Positions 6,575 to 7,872 of a stretch of 7,872 nt of DNA are shown one piece after another (the stretch's first letter is position 1; the number at the start of each line of letters is the position of its first letter). This DNA comes from Prevotellaceae bacterium (GTDB taxonomy: Bacteria; Bacteroidota; Bacteroidia; Bacteroidales; UBA932), in contig JAIRLC010000048.1 of the NCBI GenBank assembly GCA_031259645.1, positions 1-7,872 of the forward strand, in the 5' to 3' direction. A model generated the notes under the pieces. The model did no database searches and was not told the origin of the DNA. It was given only the letters and a program-made list of their open reading frames with translations. The position numbers and the translations under genes were made by a program.

Positions 6575-6582
6575 AAAAAGCT

Positions 6583-7536
6583 ATGCGCACAAAATTTCAT
6601 ACTGTTATATTGACCGCTTTTTTGCTGGGATGTGTCTTTTCCGCAGCAGGTCAAACCTCGAAAAAAACGACACGCGAGGAGTACATTAAGAAATACAAGT
6701 CGATAAGTATAAGACAAATGAAGATGTCGGGTATTCCGGCCAGCATTATTATGGCGCAGGCCTGCCTTGAGTCCAACAATGGGAACAGCACGCTGGCGGT
6801 AAAGGCCAACAATCATTTCGGCATCAAGTGCCATACGACGTGGGACGGCGACGTCATTTACCACGATGATGACAAAGCGAACGAATGTTTCCGCAAATAT
6901 GATACGCCGGATGGGTCATTTTTTGACCACTCGGACTTTTTGCGTTACCGCGATCGGTATGCGTCATTATTTAGCTTATCGATATCCGATTACAAAGGAT
7001 GGGCGCATGGCTTAAAAAAAGCCGGGTATGCCACCAATCCGATGTATGCTGAACTCTTAATTAAGATTATCGAAGATAATAAATTATATGAACTGGATAT
7101 CGCGCCGGTCGATGTGCCGGGTCCCGCACAGATAGAACAGGCGCAAAATACCATAGAGGTCGATACTTATATTTTTGAAGTGCAGCGGAAACAGCTCCGG
7201 CGCAATAAGGTAAAATATGTGCTCGCGCGCGAAAACGAAACGTACAAGGATATTGCTACGGAATTAGGCATGAAGCCTAAAAAGCTCGAACAATATAATG
7301 ACACAAAAGACCATTTGCTGGAGTACGGCGAAATCGTATATATTGGGAAGAAAAAGCGAAGCACCGTAAGAAAATTGCCGATACATATTGCCGAAAGTAA
7401 TGAAACCATGCACAGCATTTCACAGCGTTATGCGGTGAGGCTCGATAAACTTTATGAGTATAACGGCATGAAGAAAGGCCAGGAGCCCAAAGCCGGCGAC
7501 GAGATATTTCTACGAAAAAATAAAAGACGCCAATAA
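6583..7536 (+). CDS. Secreted N-acetylglucosaminidase (GH73-like) with two LysM repeats
   Basis: This is a predicted peptidoglycan hydrolase of 317 residues that would cleave glycan chains in the cell wall. The start at 6583 is chosen over an in-frame ATG at 6541 because the latter lies upstream of the promoter element and adds residues ahead of the signal peptide. Residues 1-23 form a signal sequence with likely cleavage AAG|Q; Leu-Leu-Gly-Cys17 offers a weak lipobox alternative. About 32-172 is a glucosaminidase domain of the FlgJ/LytG type, with IIMAQACLESNNGNS containing the expected catalytic Glu63, and NNHFGIKC (76-83). Two LysM-type repeats follow, about 211-254 and 265-311, for peptidoglycan binding. 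The C-terminus is basic (KNKRRQ). The gene's last bases form half of a hairpin. Likely roles are cell separation or wall remodelling. Confidence 0.92.
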   Translation: MRTKFHTVILTAFLLGCVFSAAGQTSKKTTREEYIKKYKSISIRQMKMSGIPASIIMAQACLESNNGNSTLAVKANNHFGIKCHTTWDGDVIYHDDDKANECFRKYDTPDGSFFDHSDFLRYRDRYASLFSLSISDYKGWAHGLKKAGYATNPMYAELLIKIIEDNKLYELDIAPVDVPGPAQIEQAQNTIEVDTYIFEVQRKQLRRNKVKYVLARENETYKDIATELGMKPKKLEQYNDTKDHLLEYGEIVYIGKKKRSTVRKLPIHIAESNETMHSISQRYAVRLDKLYEYNGMKKGQEPKAGDEIFLRKNKRRQ

Positions 7537-7546
7537 GCGTCTTTTA
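7521..7546. terminator. Perfect hairpin overlapping the end of the glucosaminidase gene
   Basis: The arms TAAAAGACGC (7521-7530) and GCGTCTTTTA (7537-7546) are exactly complementary, giving a 10-bp stem around the 6-base loop CAATAA. The loop is the last codon plus the stop codon. With an A-tract on the left and TTTT in the right arm, it can act as an intrinsic terminator. Read on the minus strand the T-run is longer (TTTTATTTTTT), so it may work in both directions. Confidence 0.75.
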
Positions 7547-7697
7547 CCACTAACCCTAAAAAGTATCTATGAAAAAACTGATTTCCATATATAAGACGAG
7601 AGAAGCGTAAAAAAGTTTAATGAACAATGTTAAGATATTAGCAGAAACACACGAATATCGTCATTATCAGTGTTATAAAATTTAAATTTTTTTTGAG
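7547..7697. other. AT-rich intergenic stretch with two tiny open frames, no confirmed gene
   Basis: This 151-base stretch holds a 13-codon frame at 7569-7610 (MKKLISIYKTREA), preceded by an A-rich leader typical of Bacteroidota start sites, and a 21-codon frame at 7620-7685 in the same phase. No TAnnTTTG promoter is seen ahead of either frame, and I recognise neither peptide. They may be a decayed gene start, a leader peptide or chance. The right end is strongly AT-rich and passes into the tRNA promoter. Confidence 0.4.
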
Positions 7698-7728
7698 TTT
7701 GTACAATTAAAAAAAATGATTACCTTTG
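7698..7728 (+). promoter_or_regulatory. Bacteroidota promoter of tRNA-Lys (TTTG-N19-TACCTTTG)
   Basis: The -33 TTTG is at 7698-7701 and the -7 TACCTTTG at 7721-7728, spaced by 19 bases. AT-rich DNA with A- and T-runs lies upstream, as expected for a strong stable-RNA promoter. Transcription would start near 7735, leaving a leader of nearly 30 bases for RNase P to remove. A weak 5-bp hairpin, TTGCA/TGCAA (7737-7752), lies in that leader. Confidence 0.85.
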
Positions 7729-7763
7729 CACCTCTTTTGCAAATTCCTGCAACAAGACTACCG

Positions 7764-7836
7764 GATTCGCTAGCTCAGTTGGTAGAGCACAACACTTTTA
7801 ATGTTGGGGTCCCGGGTTCGAGCCCCGGGCGGATCA
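7764..7836 (+). tRNA. tRNA-Lys (anticodon UUU)
   Basis: A complete 73-base cloverleaf can be folded by eye. The acceptor stem is GATTCGC/GCGGATC with one T-G wobble, the D stem GCTC/GAGC, the anticodon stem CAACA/TGTTG around the loop CTTTTAA, the variable loop GGGTC, and the T stem CCGGG/CCCGG around TTCGAGC. Anticodon TTT reads AAA and AAG lysine codons. The discriminator base is A. The next bases are CTA, so CCA is not encoded and must be added by the nucleotidyltransferase. Confidence 0.97.
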
Positions 7837-7841
7837 CTAAG

Positions 7842-7871
7842 CCCGCTTCTGGAGATTAGACCAGCGGCGGG
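7842..7871 (+). terminator. Probable terminator hairpin after tRNA-Lys, at window edge
   Basis: CCCGC (7842-7846) pairs with GCGGG (7867-7871) and CTGG (7849-7852) with CCAG (7861-7864), with an internal TT/CG loop between the two helices and an 8-base apical loop. The window ends one T later, so the expected T-run cannot be seen. Its position five bases after the tRNA supports a terminator. Confidence 0.55.
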
Positions 7872-7872
7872 T

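Noticed and set aside
6541..6582. In-frame ATG at 6541 as start of the glucosaminidase gene
   Set aside because: It precedes the -7 element at 6552-6559, and the 14 extra residues would push the signal peptide inward.

Overview
The window looks like ordinary chromosome of a Bacteroidota bacterium, most likely a member of the Bacteroidales. Five sites carry the Bacteroidota sigma-factor -7 element TAnnTTTG, and three of these also have a -33 TTTG exactly 19 bases upstream. Supporting evidence comes from a DUF4369/DUF5106-type thioredoxin protein, a glucosaminidase with two LysM repeats, start codons without obvious Shine-Dalgarno sequences, and a tRNA gene with no encoded CCA. I see no transposase, integrase, phage structural gene or CRISPR array.

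Layout, left to right. (1) The 3' part of rsmD, a 16S rRNA methyltransferase, runs in from the left edge. (2) A promoter at about 548 starts a likely four-gene plus-strand unit: a Tat-signal aldo/keto reductase with two C-terminal [4Fe-4S] motifs; a secreted DUF6599-like protein 10 bases downstream; then, after a 109-base spacer holding two sets of direct repeats, a deoxyhypusine-synthase-like protein; and, overlapping its stop codon (ATGA), a protein resembling the C-terminal part of phage homing-endonuclease-like proteins. (3) A textbook promoter drives cdd, cytidine deaminase. (4) A minus-strand DUF4369/DUF5106/thioredoxin-like protein converges on cdd, with the two stop codons directly abutting. 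(5) Divergent from it, sharing interleaved promoter elements, is a secreted glucosaminidase-LysM protein, whose end is built into a perfect hairpin with the stop codon in the loop. (6) A gene-poor AT-rich stretch follows, then a promoter and tRNA-Lys(UUU), then a hairpin at the right edge that is probably its terminator.

Functionally the window mixes housekeeping genes (rsmD, cdd, tRNA-Lys), envelope genes (thioredoxin-like protein, peptidoglycan hydrolase) and one less familiar cluster. That cluster, at 580-4519, is the best candidate for something undescribed. It places an exported iron-sulfur oxidoreductase and a secreted partner in the same apparent unit as a polyamine-type enzyme and a nuclease-relative that seems to have lost its nuclease core. 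The co-transcription and the functional link are inferred from gene order and promoter positions only.
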